This document shows positions 44,457-53,136 of a DNA stretch of 64,000 nucleotides, one piece after another (position 1 is the stretch's first letter; every line of letters begins with the position of its first letter). Origin of the DNA: Granulicella mallensis MP5ACTX8 (lineage in GTDB: Bacteria > Acidobacteriota > Terriglobia > Terriglobales > Acidobacteriaceae); NCBI RefSeq assembly GCF_000178955.2, contig NC_016631.1:3348001-3412000 (forward strand), given 5' to 3'. A program made the position numbers and the translations under genes. Below the pieces are notes generated by a model. It was not told the origin of the DNA. It saw only the letters and a program-made list of their open reading frames with translations, and ran no database searches.

Positions 44457-45263
44457 CTACTCCCCTGCCGACACAACGCCCCTCACGGCCTCAGCGATCA
44501 CCCCATCCGCCGTCTCACCCAAATCCTTCGAGTCCAGCAACGACTCCATCGCCCGCCCAATCAGCAACAGCAACGGCGCAGGCCCGCAGGCAAGCCCAGC
44601 CAACTCCGACAGCCTGCAAGCCGCATAACTCTGACGCGGCGTCGCCGCCTGCGAGATCGCACAGCACGGCGTGTTCGCCGAAACGCCCGCGGCAGCAAGC
44701 TCCCTCGAAATCCGTTCGGTATCCCGGCCCGGCATATAGAGAACGAGCGTAGCGTCCTCCGGCAGCGGCCCCGCCCAGATCGGCGCAGCCTCTGTCTTAT
44801 CCGCCGCATGATGTCCCGTGCAGAAGATCAGTTTGGATGCGCTCTTGCGATCCGTAAGCGGCAACGACAGCGCGGCTCCCGCAGCAAACGCCGCAGTCAC
44901 GCCGGGCACCACCTCAAAGGGAATCCCCGCCGACCGCAGCGCCGCAATCTCTTCTCCCGCACGCCCAAAGACCAGCGGATCGCCGCTCTTCAGCCGCACC
45001 ACGGATTGGCCCGCCTTCGCCGAGTCGATCATCAGCGCATGAATCCCGGCCTGGGTAATACGCGGCCGTCCACAACGCTTGCCGACGCTGGTAATCAGCG
45101 CATGGCGATGCACTAGCGCCAGCACCTCATCCGGCACAAGGTCGTCATGGAAGACGACATCCGCCGACTCCAGCAGCCGCAGCGCACGCACCGTCAAAAG
45201 CTCCGGATCACCCGGCCCTGCGCCCACAAGATAAACAGTTCCCTTCACCGCCTGGGTCATCAC
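44457..45263 (-). CDS. cobA: Uroporphyrinogen-III C-methyltransferase
   Basis: SUMT methylates uroporphyrinogen III twice with SAM to give precorrin-2, the first step to siroheme. The 268-aa domain starts GTVYLVGAGPGDPELLTVRA, has VVRLKSGDPLVFGRAGEEI and VVPGVTAAFAAGAALSLPLT, and ends in an ALLLI-type C-terminal region; all are diagnostic. It lacks the fused dehydrogenase of CysG. Its start overlaps the preceding dehydrogenase stop by 4 bp. It is third in the operon headed by the sulfite/nitrite reductase. Confidence 0.94.
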   Translation of the reverse strand: MMTQAVKGTVYLVGAGPGDPELLTVRALRLLESADVVFHDDLVPDEVLALVHRHALITSVGKRCGRPRITQAGIHALMIDSAKAGQSVVRLKSGDPLVFGRAGEEIAALRSAGIPFEVVPGVTAAFAAGAALSLPLTDRKSASKLIFCTGHHAADKTEAAPIWAGPLPEDATLVLYMPGRDTERISRELAAAGVSANTPCCAISQAATPRQSYAACRLSELAGLACGPAPLLLLIGRAMESLLDSKDLGETADGVIAEAVRGVVSAGE

Positions 45264-45907
45264 AAAATCTCCTCAGCAGAAAGGAATCCCTGTTCCTGCG
45301 CGTGCTGCCGCGCTCTCATCCGCGATGGACAGCCGTCATAGCCGCAGACTTCGCGCTGCGCCAACTCATGCAGCAACAGCTTCCGCGGCTCGCCAATCGG
45401 TTCCACCGCCGTCACCTCACGCCGCAGACGGCCAAGCTCCGCCAGCCAATCCCCGGTATCCAGCGGCAACTGCGCGTTGATCTCCTTGCGCAGCCGCTGC
45501 GCCAGCGCGGGGCTCTCGCCGGCAGTAGAGATAGCGATCTGCAACTCGCCGCGCCGCACCACCGATGGAAAGTAGAAGTCGCAGAACGGAGGATCGTCGA
45601 CCGCATTGCAGAGAATATCCGCCGCATTAGCCTCGGTAAAGACCGCACGATTCACCGTCGGCGTTGCCGTAGCAGCCACAGCAAGAAACGCTCCAGCCAG
45701 ATCGCCAGGCGCATACTCACGCCGATGCCACTGAAGCTCCCCCGCCTCAGCCCACTCTTGAACGCGCGGCAACGCCTCGGGAGCGATGACCGTAACCCGT
45801 GCCTCGGCAAGCAGAAGGCTCTCAATCTTCGACTCGGCGATGAGGCCCGCGCCGACGACGACGCAAGGCCTGGCCGTAAGTTTGAGGAAGATCGGAAAGA
45901 GACTCAT
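45260..45907 (-). CDS. Precorrin-2 dehydrogenase / sirohydrochlorin ferrochelatase domain
   Basis: A 215-aa protein equivalent to the N-terminal part of CysG and to yeast Met8. A Rossmann strand-loop VVVGAGLIAESKIESLLLAEARVTVIAP is split across the NAD site, followed by AVDDPPFCDFYFPSVVRRGELQIAISTAGESPAL, where the conserved Asn/Asp-x-C region (VDDPPFCDFYFP) and SPALAQRLR are diagnostic. It oxidises precorrin-2 and probably inserts iron to make siroheme. It lies 10 nt after the reductase gene and overlaps cobA by 4 bp, giving a complete siroheme supply for that reductase. Confidence 0.92.
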   Translation of the reverse strand: MSLFPIFLKLTARPCVVVGAGLIAESKIESLLLAEARVTVIAPEALPRVQEWAEAGELQWHRREYAPGDLAGAFLAVAATATPTVNRAVFTEANAADILCNAVDDPPFCDFYFPSVVRRGELQIAISTAGESPALAQRLRKEINAQLPLDTGDWLAELGRLRREVTAVEPIGEPRKLLLHELAQREVCGYDGCPSRMRARQHAQEQGFLSAEEIL

Positions 45908-45917
45908 CGTTGCATCC

Positions 45918-47645
45918 TTAGCCTACGTTCGCCGGAACACGGCCCGGCGCGGGATCGCGCTCGACCGCCGAAACCACCGCTCCCGCAAGCTGTGCCCGCA
46001 GATCCTCATCGCTGGTCCTGCGGAAGTAGCTGCGCAGACTCTCACCCTCCGCACGCGTCGACAGATACCCACGCAGCAGACGTTCGATAGCCTCCGGGCA
46101 GTCCTCTGCCGTAGCGCGATAGCCGATCTGGCGCGCAATACCAGCATATTCGCCCACCGCCCCGCCGACGCAGAAGTAGTAGGCATCCACCATCTTGCCG
46201 TCCTTCTTGATCTTCTTGCCCTCCAGGCCGAGGTCCGCGATCCAGCTCTGGCCGCAGCTATTCGTGCAGCCCGTCACATGCAGCCGCAGCTGCTGGTCGA
46301 ACTCCGGAAGGCGCTCTTCCATCTCTCCGACCAGCCACTTCGTGAAACCCTTGGTCTCGGCAATCGCCAGCTTGCAGAACTCCGTACCGGTGCAGGCCAC
46401 GGCGCCGCGATAGAAGACCGTCGGCTCAACCTGCAGGCCCAGCCCGGTGATCTCCTGCACCAGCGCGGGAATCTTCGCATTCGGAATGTTGACCAGCACA
46501 ATGTTCTGTCCGATCGTGGCGCGCAACTGGCCATCGCCATAGGTCTCGCTCAGCGAAGCCAGCGAGTGAAGTTGATCGGCCGTAAGCCTGCCGTTCAGTA
46601 CCGTCGCTCCAACGTAGCTCAGGCCTTCCTGCTTCTGGCGATGCACGCCAACGTGGTCGCGATAGAGATCCTTCGCAATTGGCCCTTCCTCGCACGGATC
46701 GAACTTGAAGCCCAGCTTCTCTTCGATCGCCGCCAGCATCGTCTCCGCGGTCCAGCCATTGCGCATGAACAGGTACTTGATGCGCGCACGGGTGCGGTTC
46801 TCACGCAGCACTTCCTGTTCGCGGAAGATCTCGCAGACAGCCTTGACAGCGTCATAGGCCTTGTCTTGCGGGATAAACGCATTCATGCGCACCGCGAGAT
46901 GCGGCTCGGTCGAAAGGCCTCCACCGACGCGCAGGCTGTAGCCAATCTCTTCCTTGCCATCCTTCACGCGCTTCAGCGCAGTCAGCGCAACGTCGTTGAT
47001 CTCCGGGTAGCTGCACCAGAGCGGGCAACCGGTCACCGTAATCTTGAACTTGCGCGGCAGGTTATAGAACTCCGGGTTCGCCGTCAGCTTGTGCGCAATC
47101 TCCACCGCCAGCGGAGAGGCATCGATCAACTCATCGGCATCGAGCCCGGCAAGCGGGCAGCCCGTCACATTACGGACTACGTCACCGCAGGCGCCCTTGG
47201 GAGAAAGCCCAATCGCCGTCAGCGCGTCGACAACCTCAGGCAGCGACTCGATCGTAAGCCAGTGCAACTGGATATTCTGGCGCGTCGTAATGTCGGCGAT
47301 GCCCCGCGCATACTTCGCGGTGATATCGGCGATCACGTGGAGCTGCTTCGCGGTCAGCATGCCGTTGGGCAGGCCGATGCGCATCATGAAGTACTCGCTG
47401 GCCTTCCCCTCGCCGCCGACGCCGCCGGTCACACCGACGCCATCGCCCTGCGTGTAAACGCCCCACCACTTGAAGTACGTCCCGGTCCACTCCGGCAGTA
47501 CGCTGTCGCGGCCTTCACTGGCAAACTGCCGCACCTCATCCCAGGCATTCCAGGGATTCTTCTCACGCTTCAGGCGTTCGACCTTCTGGGCTTTGGTCTC
47601 TTTGGGCGCGGCTACGGGCGTCGCGGGGGTTGCTGTGTCGCTCAA
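45918..47645 (-). CDS. sir: Ferredoxin-type sulfite/nitrite reductase
   Basis: A 575-aa siroheme- and [4Fe-4S]-containing six-electron reductase. Cluster cysteines fit C-x5-C-x(n)-C-x3-C: C418, C424 (ACTGTEFCKLA) and C460, C464 (VTGCTNSCGQSW). Tandem half-domains are seen at TRQNIQLHWLTIESLPEV and IGQNIVLVNIPNAKIP. It starts MSDTATPATP. Sequence does not settle sulfite versus nitrite; the cysteine-rich leader upstream favours sulfite and cysteine synthesis, though assimilatory nitrite reduction remains possible. The two siroheme genes follow at once. Confidence 0.93.
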   Translation of the reverse strand: MSDTATPATPVAAPKETKAQKVERLKREKNPWNAWDEVRQFASEGRDSVLPEWTGTYFKWWGVYTQGDGVGVTGGVGGEGKASEYFMMRIGLPNGMLTAKQLHVIADITAKYARGIADITTRQNIQLHWLTIESLPEVVDALTAIGLSPKGACGDVVRNVTGCPLAGLDADELIDASPLAVEIAHKLTANPEFYNLPRKFKITVTGCPLWCSYPEINDVALTALKRVKDGKEEIGYSLRVGGGLSTEPHLAVRMNAFIPQDKAYDAVKAVCEIFREQEVLRENRTRARIKYLFMRNGWTAETMLAAIEEKLGFKFDPCEEGPIAKDLYRDHVGVHRQKQEGLSYVGATVLNGRLTADQLHSLASLSETYGDGQLRATIGQNIVLVNIPNAKIPALVQEITGLGLQVEPTVFYRGAVACTGTEFCKLAIAETKGFTKWLVGEMEERLPEFDQQLRLHVTGCTNSCGQSWIADLGLEGKKIKKDGKMVDAYYFCVGGAVGEYAGIARQIGYRATAEDCPEAIERLLRGYLSTRAEGESLRSYFRRTSDEDLRAQLAGAVVSAVERDPAPGRVPANVG

Positions 47646-47679
47646 GTCTGTTCTCCAGGTCAGGAATCAAAGCAAAAAG

Positions 47680-47701
47680 GCCCACGAAGCTTTTCGTGGG
47701 C
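47680..47701 (-). terminator. Attenuator terminator in sir leader
   Basis: Minus-strand hairpin GCCCACGAA AAGC TTCGTGGGC (9-bp perfect stem, 4-nt loop) followed by CTTTTTG. It lies 34 nt before the reductase start and about 28 nt after the leader-peptide stop, so it must be read through for the operon to be expressed. Confidence 0.85.
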
Positions 47702-47729
47702 ACTTAGGGAAATCGTCAATCTGTGCTCG

Positions 47730-47801
47730 CTATCGAGCAACCAATATCGACGCCCCGGTGCCGGGGCAAAGACAACAGGTTGCGATGCGCGAAAAGCTCA
47801 T
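47730..47801 (-). CDS. Cysteine-rich leader peptide of the sir operon
   Basis: A 23-codon ORF with core SRIATCCLCPGTGAS, three cysteine codons (TGT, TGT, TGC at codons 9, 10 and 12) and stop TAG. It lies between the upstream repeat and the terminator hairpin before the siroheme-dependent reductase. A G/C-rich hairpin (47752-47767) follows the Cys codons at once and a second (TGCTCG/CGAGCA, 47724-47739) spans the stop. The layout is that of ribosome-mediated attenuation sensing Cys-tRNA. The Shine-Dalgarno site is weak (GTGG). Translation is inferred. Confidence 0.7.
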   Translation of the reverse strand: MSFSRIATCCLCPGTGASILVAR

Positions 47802-47860
47802 ACCACTAAGGGTAACGGGAATGAGCGCTGGAAGCAAATTCTGTCTGACCGCCGTCTGGC

Positions 47861-48005
47861 TTTTGTCTTTGCCGTTGCTTTTCTGGTTTGTCATTCCCGA
47901 AGGGAATCTGCTTCTGCTTCTGCTTCTGCTTTTGCTTTTGCTCTTGCTTTTCTGGTTGTCATTCCGAGCGCAGCGAGGAACCTGCTTCCTCCCGTTCTTC
48001 CCCAG
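47861..48005 (+). repeat. REP-type repeat, double copy
   Basis: Two units in tandem: GTCATTCCCGAAGGGAATC, then GCTTCTGCTTCTGCTT hexamers, then GTCATTCCGAGCGCAGC and AACCTGCTTCCTCCCG. It is flanked on both sides by minus-strand genes yet stays in plus orientation. Confidence 0.85.
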
Positions 48006-48018
48006 CACCGCCACCGCT

Positions 48019-48783
48019 CTACCCCAACCGCGCCTCTGCCTCTTTCGTCGCCTCATAAATCTGCTCAAACGACTCAATCGCGTACAGCACCTTCTGCATA
48101 TTCCCGGTATCGACTTTCTCTTCCAACACCTGCTCCAGGTTGAAGTCCCGAATCTCAAGCCCGGCAATCCGCTCAACCACCTGCGTGCACTCCCCATGCG
48201 ACGAGATCAACCCGCTGCCATAGACCTTGATCTCGCCCCGCTCGCGAATCACACCGAACTCCACCGTGAACCAGAAGAGCCGCCCCATGCGCTCCAGGGC
48301 ATCCGCACTCGTCAGCGCCGCGCAGACCTTGCCATAGTGCTCCAGAAAGTCCGCAAAGACCGGGTGCGCATGCATCGGCACATGCCCAAAGACGTCATGG
48401 AAGATATCGGGCTCCGGCGTGTACTCCATCGACTCCCGGCTGCGAATCCACGTCGTCGTCGGAAACATGCGCGCGGCCAGCATCTCGAAGAAGGCATCGG
48501 CCGGCAGAAACCCGCTCACCGGGGTCGACTGCCATCCCGTACGCGGCTGCAGCCGCTTGCTTACCGCCGTGAGATCCGGCAGTTGATCGGCCTGCAGCCC
48601 AATCTGGTGGAAGCCATCGAGGTACTCCGCGCAGGCGTGCTGCACTAACTGCGGCATGCGCCGCAACACAAGTTCGCGCCAGATATCATGCTGCTCCGGC
48701 GTGTAGCCGGCCCAGTCCTGCTGGATGAGAAACGGTTCTGCGGCGTGAAGCTTCGTGGGGGTCGGAATAGCGGCTACGGACAT
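48019..48783 (-). CDS. phhA: Phenylalanine 4-monooxygenase
   Basis: PhhA uses tetrahydropterin and O2 to convert phenylalanine to tyrosine. The 254-aa monomer has iron ligands H129 and H134 (DIFHDVFGHVPMHAHP) and E175 (FWFTVEFGVIRE), and the substrate/pterin region SGFLPADAFFEMLAARMFP. I chose the ATG at 48783 because AGGAGAG lies just upstream; an in-frame start at 48810 is an alternative. No phhB (pterin dehydratase) or regulator is adjacent. It follows the MFS gene by 117 nt on the same strand and may share a transcript. Confidence 0.94.
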   Translation of the reverse strand: MSVAAIPTPTKLHAAEPFLIQQDWAGYTPEQHDIWRELVLRRMPQLVQHACAEYLDGFHQIGLQADQLPDLTAVSKRLQPRTGWQSTPVSGFLPADAFFEMLAARMFPTTTWIRSRESMEYTPEPDIFHDVFGHVPMHAHPVFADFLEHYGKVCAALTSADALERMGRLFWFTVEFGVIRERGEIKVYGSGLISSHGECTQVVERIAGLEIRDFNLEQVLEEKVDTGNMQKVLYAIESFEQIYEATKEAEARLG

Positions 48784-48900
48784 GAAAACTCTCCTGCGAA
48801 CCCCGAGCAACCCGGCACCCCTTCAAGGTGCGCCAGCGCTGTCTCCAGCTCGACCCACTATAAGAGCAGATAAGTTAACGAAAAGACAAGCCCAGAGACA

Positions 48901-50163
48901 TCAGACCGACGACAGATCCGCGCCCCTGGCCTCCCGCCCAAATCCCGTCGCCAGAGCCACCAACAGCCCCACCAACAGCACCGTCAGCGCCATTACCGGC
49001 GTCAGCCGTCCGTCAAAGTAACGCGAGGCAAGCGCGGCCTGGAAGTGGCCATTCTGCGACGAAATAAGATTGCCAAGCTGATACGCCAACCCCGGAAAGA
49101 GTGCCCTTACCTGCGCCGGCGCAAGCTCATTCAGATGAACCGGGATGATTCCCCAAGCTCCCTGCACCATGAACTGCATGACAAAGCCGCCCAACGCGAG
49201 CATCGCCGCCGTATGGCTCCACGCCCAGAGCGGGATCACAGGAATCGCCAGCAGCGCCGCGATGATGATCGTGCGCCGCCGCCCATAGCGCTCCGAGAGC
49301 GCACCACAGCAGATGCCTCCCAGCAGCGCGCCGATGTTGCCGATGATCGCCACCATCGAAGTCGTCTGCGGCGTCAGGTGATGATCGTGCTTCAGAAACG
49401 TGGGATACAGGTCCTGCGTTCCGTGGCTGAAGGACGTGAACGCCGTCATCAGAAGAACCAGAAACAGAAACAGCGGCATGTGCTTCAAGATCTGCTGGAA
49501 GACCGAGCCAAGCGAGTGCGGCGCAGTCCCAAGAGATTTGCGGCGGCTCGCCTCCCAGGACGGCGACTCCGCCACACCCGAGCGAATATAGAACACCAGC
49601 AACGAAGGCAGTGCACCGATCAGGAACATCACACGCCAGTTGGTCAGGTACCCATGCCCATGCAGATGCGGAAAGACCAGCCCATAGACCGCCGCCGCCA
49701 GCAGGTTCCCTGTCACATAGCCCTCCTGCAGAAGCCCTGAAAAGAACCCACGGTTCTCCGCAGGAAGCGTCTCCAGCGCCAGCGCCGCGCCCACACCCCA
49801 CTCACCACCCATAGCAATTCCGAACAGCGCACGAGTGATGAGAAAGATGTGGAACGTAGGCGCAAAGGCCGAGGCCACTTCAAAGACCGAGAAGCAGATG
49901 ATATTGATCATCAGCGTAGGCCGCCGCCCAAACCTCTCTGCCAGCAGACCAAACAGCAGCGCACCCAGCGGACGCATGCAGAGCGTCCAGGTCAGGCTAT
50001 ACGCCACCGTCTCAAGGTTGACGTGGTACGACGCCGCCACCGAGTCCAGGCAGTACGTAAGGATGAAGAAGTCGAAGGCATCAAGCGTCCAGCCAAGAAA
50101 GCATGCCGTAAAAGCACGGCGCTGCGTAGTGGTAAGGGAACGGAAGGGTTGCAGCAGCGGCAT
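48901..50163 (-). CDS. MFS transporter, metabolite:H+ symporter-like
   Basis: A 420-aa transporter with 12 transmembrane helices. The first helix LGWTLDAFDFFILTYCL, the cytoplasmic loop LFGLLAERFGRRPTLMI, the helix-5 region EWGVGAALALETLPAENRG and the second half's ALSERYGRRRTIIIA fit the sialate/lactate/aromatic-acid branch (NanT/JEN1/ShiA-like). Substrate unknown; aromatic acids are conceivable given phhA downstream, but this is only proximity. The start at 50163 follows a repeat that separates it from the next plus-strand gene. Confidence 0.87.
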   Translation of the reverse strand: MPLLQPFRSLTTTQRRAFTACFLGWTLDAFDFFILTYCLDSVAASYHVNLETVAYSLTWTLCMRPLGALLFGLLAERFGRRPTLMINIICFSVFEVASAFAPTFHIFLITRALFGIAMGGEWGVGAALALETLPAENRGFFSGLLQEGYVTGNLLAAAVYGLVFPHLHGHGYLTNWRVMFLIGALPSLLVFYIRSGVAESPSWEASRRKSLGTAPHSLGSVFQQILKHMPLFLFLVLLMTAFTSFSHGTQDLYPTFLKHDHHLTPQTTSMVAIIGNIGALLGGICCGALSERYGRRRTIIIAALLAIPVIPLWAWSHTAAMLALGGFVMQFMVQGAWGIIPVHLNELAPAQVRALFPGLAYQLGNLISSQNGHFQAALASRYFDGRLTPVMALTVLLVGLLVALATGFGREARGADLSSV

Positions 50164-50214
50164 CGAGCGTCCTCAGGAACCTGTCTAACAACTTACCCTA
50201 GCTCTTGTCTATGC

Positions 50215-50330
50215 TTCAGCTTTTCTTTCTACCTCTACTTTGCCTTTATCTTTGCTTCTGCCTTTGCTTTTCTGGTTGTCATTCCGAGCGCAGCAAGGAA
50301 CCTGCTTCCACCCGTTTTTCGCCCGTACCA
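50215..50330 (+). repeat. REP-type repeat with hexamer tract
   Basis: TTTGCTTCTGCCTTTGC lead, GTCATTCCGAGCGCAGC core and AACCTGCTTCCACCCG tail, located in the divergent spacer upstream of the MFS gene. The remainder of 50331-50609 also contains a hairpin CCCCGGCGCT/AGCGTCGGGG (50371-50392, one mismatch), similar to part of the element at 55995. No gene is seen. Confidence 0.8.
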
Positions 50331-50609
50331 CCACAGACGTTTATGTAGCCGCTCAAACACAGCGCGCGCCCCCCGGCGCTTCAGCGTCGGGGCGACGGAG
50401 GCAGGTCTCGGAATCAGGACAAGCAAGCCCCGCGCTCTTCCAAGAAACCCCTGTGGTCATCAAGAGCTTTTCCATTCTTACATCTTGACCACGCTGCTTT
50501 GTCGGTGTTGCAATTCACCTGCAACAAGGCATTTCCAACCTCGCTACACAGAGTGTGTTGAAAGCTGTCACAAGCCTGTTGATGACCTCAAAGGAATAGC
50601 GAATCGCCC

Positions 50610-51704
50610 ATGCCGAAGAAACTTGTTCTCACAATCTTCGTACTACTCTTCGAGTGCATTCCCGCCAACTCTCAACAGGCCTCGTCCACGCTCAACCAAA
50701 GAGAAGAAATTAAACTCTCTTCCCTGCGTTCTGAATTAATCAGTTACCGCGCCGTCACCGGCTATGGCGAATTTTACGTTCTAACGGGTCCCAATCAATA
50801 CACAGCTGTGGACCTCGACGGCCACACGCATGTAGCGCTGGATACATCCATGGTTCCCGGAACGATTACCAGGGACTCCTCAGATCTTTTCGTAATCAAT
50901 CTGAGCCCGGTGCCCGGCCGCGGTGTCTTAGCTACAGTCAACTGGAACGAAATTCACCCTCCCGGGCAAACAGATCAGCGACTCCCCGACACCCGCTCGG
51001 GGATACTGCGCTTTGATGAACATGGTCAATACAAGGATCTCATCGAACTACCTGATACCGGCTTCAGTCCGGCGAAGGTGGCTCAATTCAGCAACTCAGA
51101 GGGCTTCCTCGCAATGGGGTACGACGAGCACGCCAGGCTTCATGTCTCCTTACTCGATGCTCGCGGCCAGATGAAGGTGCTCGACATATTGCCCTGGCTG
51201 AACTCCGAAGCAAAGCCAGCCTCTGGACCCAATAGAACGAGTGACATAAAACAGGCTTCCGACAAACAAATCAACCAGGCTGCGATGGATGCGGGTGCCA
51301 TGCAGATCGTAAGCGGAGATGACGACTCCATCTACCTCTACAGCCCCCAATGGGGCGCTAAATTCATCTGCGTGCATCCTACCGGAACGGTTTCGGAGAT
51401 CAAGATCGAGGGCAAGTCCGATACCGCCTCAGAGATGTTTCCTCTGGCCATGATCGTGGATCATGGCAATGTCTATCTCGATCAGGCGGCGCTGCCGACG
51501 AATGTCCCTGAAAAGAAAAATGGACTTAACCATTTCGTGCTCAACGCCTACAACGCGGCAAATGGGGCTCTATTGAAAACGTATAGCCTCGACACCCCCT
51601 TCGCTGGCACTCCGGTAGCGTTAGGGCCTACGGACCTGTACTTTCTGAACGCAGCAGTAGTATCCGGGCAGCTCAGCTTTTCCTTAATCCGTGCGTACCC
51701 ATAA
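50610..51704 (+). CDS. Exported protein, possible beta-propeller fragment
   Basis: A 364-aa protein with a signal peptide (KLVLTIFVLLFECIPANS). The mature region is mainly beta strands with spaced Gly/Asp turns (GILRFDEHGQYKDLIELPDT, KVAQFSNSEGFLAMGYDE, MQIVSGDDDSIYLYSPQWG), suggesting a propeller-like fold. Its closest relative in the window is the protein at 54738; both share the order of these segments. It converges with the ATP-grasp-like gene, which ends 14 nt away. No domain is recognised with certainty. Confidence 0.6.
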   Translation: MPKKLVLTIFVLLFECIPANSQQASSTLNQREEIKLSSLRSELISYRAVTGYGEFYVLTGPNQYTAVDLDGHTHVALDTSMVPGTITRDSSDLFVINLSPVPGRGVLATVNWNEIHPPGQTDQRLPDTRSGILRFDEHGQYKDLIELPDTGFSPAKVAQFSNSEGFLAMGYDEHARLHVSLLDARGQMKVLDILPWLNSEAKPASGPNRTSDIKQASDKQINQAAMDAGAMQIVSGDDDSIYLYSPQWGAKFICVHPTGTVSEIKIEGKSDTASEMFPLAMIVDHGNVYLDQAALPTNVPEKKNGLNHFVLNAYNAANGALLKTYSLDTPFAGTPVALGPTDLYFLNAAVVSGQLSFSLIRAYP

Positions 51705-51718
51705 GACGATTCGAAGAA

Positions 51719-52942
51719 CTAACCCCCTCCCCAAACCAACCCCGCCGAACTCCCAACCCACGTCCTATCGCGATTATGATCGACTCCCATCATCAACCCG
51801 CGCCCCATCCTCACCAGGCTCATCATCGGCACCATGCTCTTCCCCTCCGGCCATACATACAGAATGCGAACCTCGGGCTGCGTCGGCCCTTCGGGAGTCT
51901 GAATCACGGGCTCAAAGTGCATCCGCTGCTGCAATAGATAATTGTGCCGCTCAACAGGCGGCACAGCCGCAAGATCGGCATCCGTCGGCGCAAACTGAAT
52001 CCCCTTGCCCGCAAACGAATACAGCGGCTTGAACACCCACTCGCTGCGATCCTCCGGCAACCGATCTCGTCCCACACCCGCATACCAGTCATCCAGAAAT
52101 ATCGCCGGCGGCACCGTCGGATGGTCCAGGTGCGGCAGCGAAAACTTGCTCACCCGGAAGTACCAGTTCGGATGCCCCGCCCACTCCACCTCAAGCTCAT
52201 CGCGGTAGTCGAAGGGCAACACAATCCCCTTCCGCTCCAACTCATCGACAATCACGCGGTTATAGATGCGATGGATCGGAACCAACTGCCCCGTGCTCTC
52301 CTCACGATAGAAGAGCTTCTTTCCCTGCTTGATGAGCTTGGCGACGTCCACCGTCTTGATCCCCAGCCGCTGCTCATGGACGCGAAAGTCCGGCAGAGTC
52401 TTCTGGATCTCCGGTGCAATCTCTGCCAGCACTACATTCCGCGGATCGTGCCTGCCGACAATCACCTCACGCAGCAGCGACCAATAGCCCGTCTCGTCCA
52501 GCCCCCCGAGGAAATAACGAAGCTCGCGATCCAGCCCATAGACCTCGATATATGCCCGCGACAACTCCGCCTGGTAACCGAAGAGCGAAGGAAACGCCTG
52601 CATCTCCACCAGCTTCGGCTGCATCCGCCCCCACTCGTCGCGCACCAGTCCGAAGTCGACAGCCATGAAATGCGGATGTGCATCCTCGTGTGGCACGCGA
52701 TACGCCGCAGGAACCGTCGCCGCCGAATCCCGCATGTAATGAACATTGCCCAGCAACTGCGAAGTCAGCTCAACACCCGCATGCACCATGCGCTCCATCA
52801 ACTCCGAAGAGAAGAAGCACGGCGTCTCGGCCACACGAAACTCTATCTGTGTCTGCGTTCGCTCGTTCAGCCGCTGTAACAACTCGGCATACTTCGCCTG
52901 CGTGAAGCGCGCGTTGAAGTCACTGCGAAAAGGCTCGATCAT
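51719..52942 (-). CDS. ATP-grasp-like protein, function unknown
   Basis: A 407-aa soluble protein. Segments WVFKPLYSFAGKGIQFAPTD, NYLLQQRMHFEPVIQTPEG and PEVRILYVWPEGKSMVPM have the spacing of ATP-grasp nucleotide-binding loops and metal-binding ends, and the upstream region QPKLVEMQAFPSLFGYQAEL fits the pre-ATP-grasp part of glutathionylspermidine-type enzymes. The signature is weaker than in the enzyme at 60405. It is not adjacent to an obvious substrate gene. A ligase or a nucleotide-binding protein are both possible. Confidence 0.55.
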   Translation of the reverse strand: MIEPFRSDFNARFTQAKYAELLQRLNERTQTQIEFRVAETPCFFSSELMERMVHAGVELTSQLLGNVHYMRDSAATVPAAYRVPHEDAHPHFMAVDFGLVRDEWGRMQPKLVEMQAFPSLFGYQAELSRAYIEVYGLDRELRYFLGGLDETGYWSLLREVIVGRHDPRNVVLAEIAPEIQKTLPDFRVHEQRLGIKTVDVAKLIKQGKKLFYREESTGQLVPIHRIYNRVIVDELERKGIVLPFDYRDELEVEWAGHPNWYFRVSKFSLPHLDHPTVPPAIFLDDWYAGVGRDRLPEDRSEWVFKPLYSFAGKGIQFAPTDADLAAVPPVERHNYLLQQRMHFEPVIQTPEGPTQPEVRILYVWPEGKSMVPMMSLVRMGRGLMMGVDHNRDRTWVGSSAGLVWGGG

Positions 52943-52999
52943 CAGGTTCAGCTCAGCTTACATCGCAACGACAAATCCAGAACAACCCTACTCACAAAA

Positions 53000-53065
53000 T
53001 CGTCATCCTGAGCGAAGTCACTCGCGCACTTTGCGAGTGACGCAGTCGAAGGACCCCGAAACCTT
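53000..53065 (+). repeat. REP-type repeat, CCTGAGCG subtype with inner hairpin
   Basis: GTCATCCTGAGCGAAG followed by a hairpin CACTCGC/GCGAGTG and CAGTCGAAGGACCC. It is upstream of the minus-strand ATP-grasp-like gene and lies in plus orientation. Confidence 0.7.
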
Positions 53066-53136
53066 CCATCCCGCCCAAACCGCCGGCACCTTTCCAACCT
53101 CAACCACCCCAACCGCTGCTGCCGAAGACCGCCACT

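Noticed and set aside
45786..48143. Very long plus-strand ORF (785 aa) opposite the reductase and siroheme genes
   Set aside because: Crosses three genuine minus-strand genes and the leader region; shadow frame kept open by GC bias.
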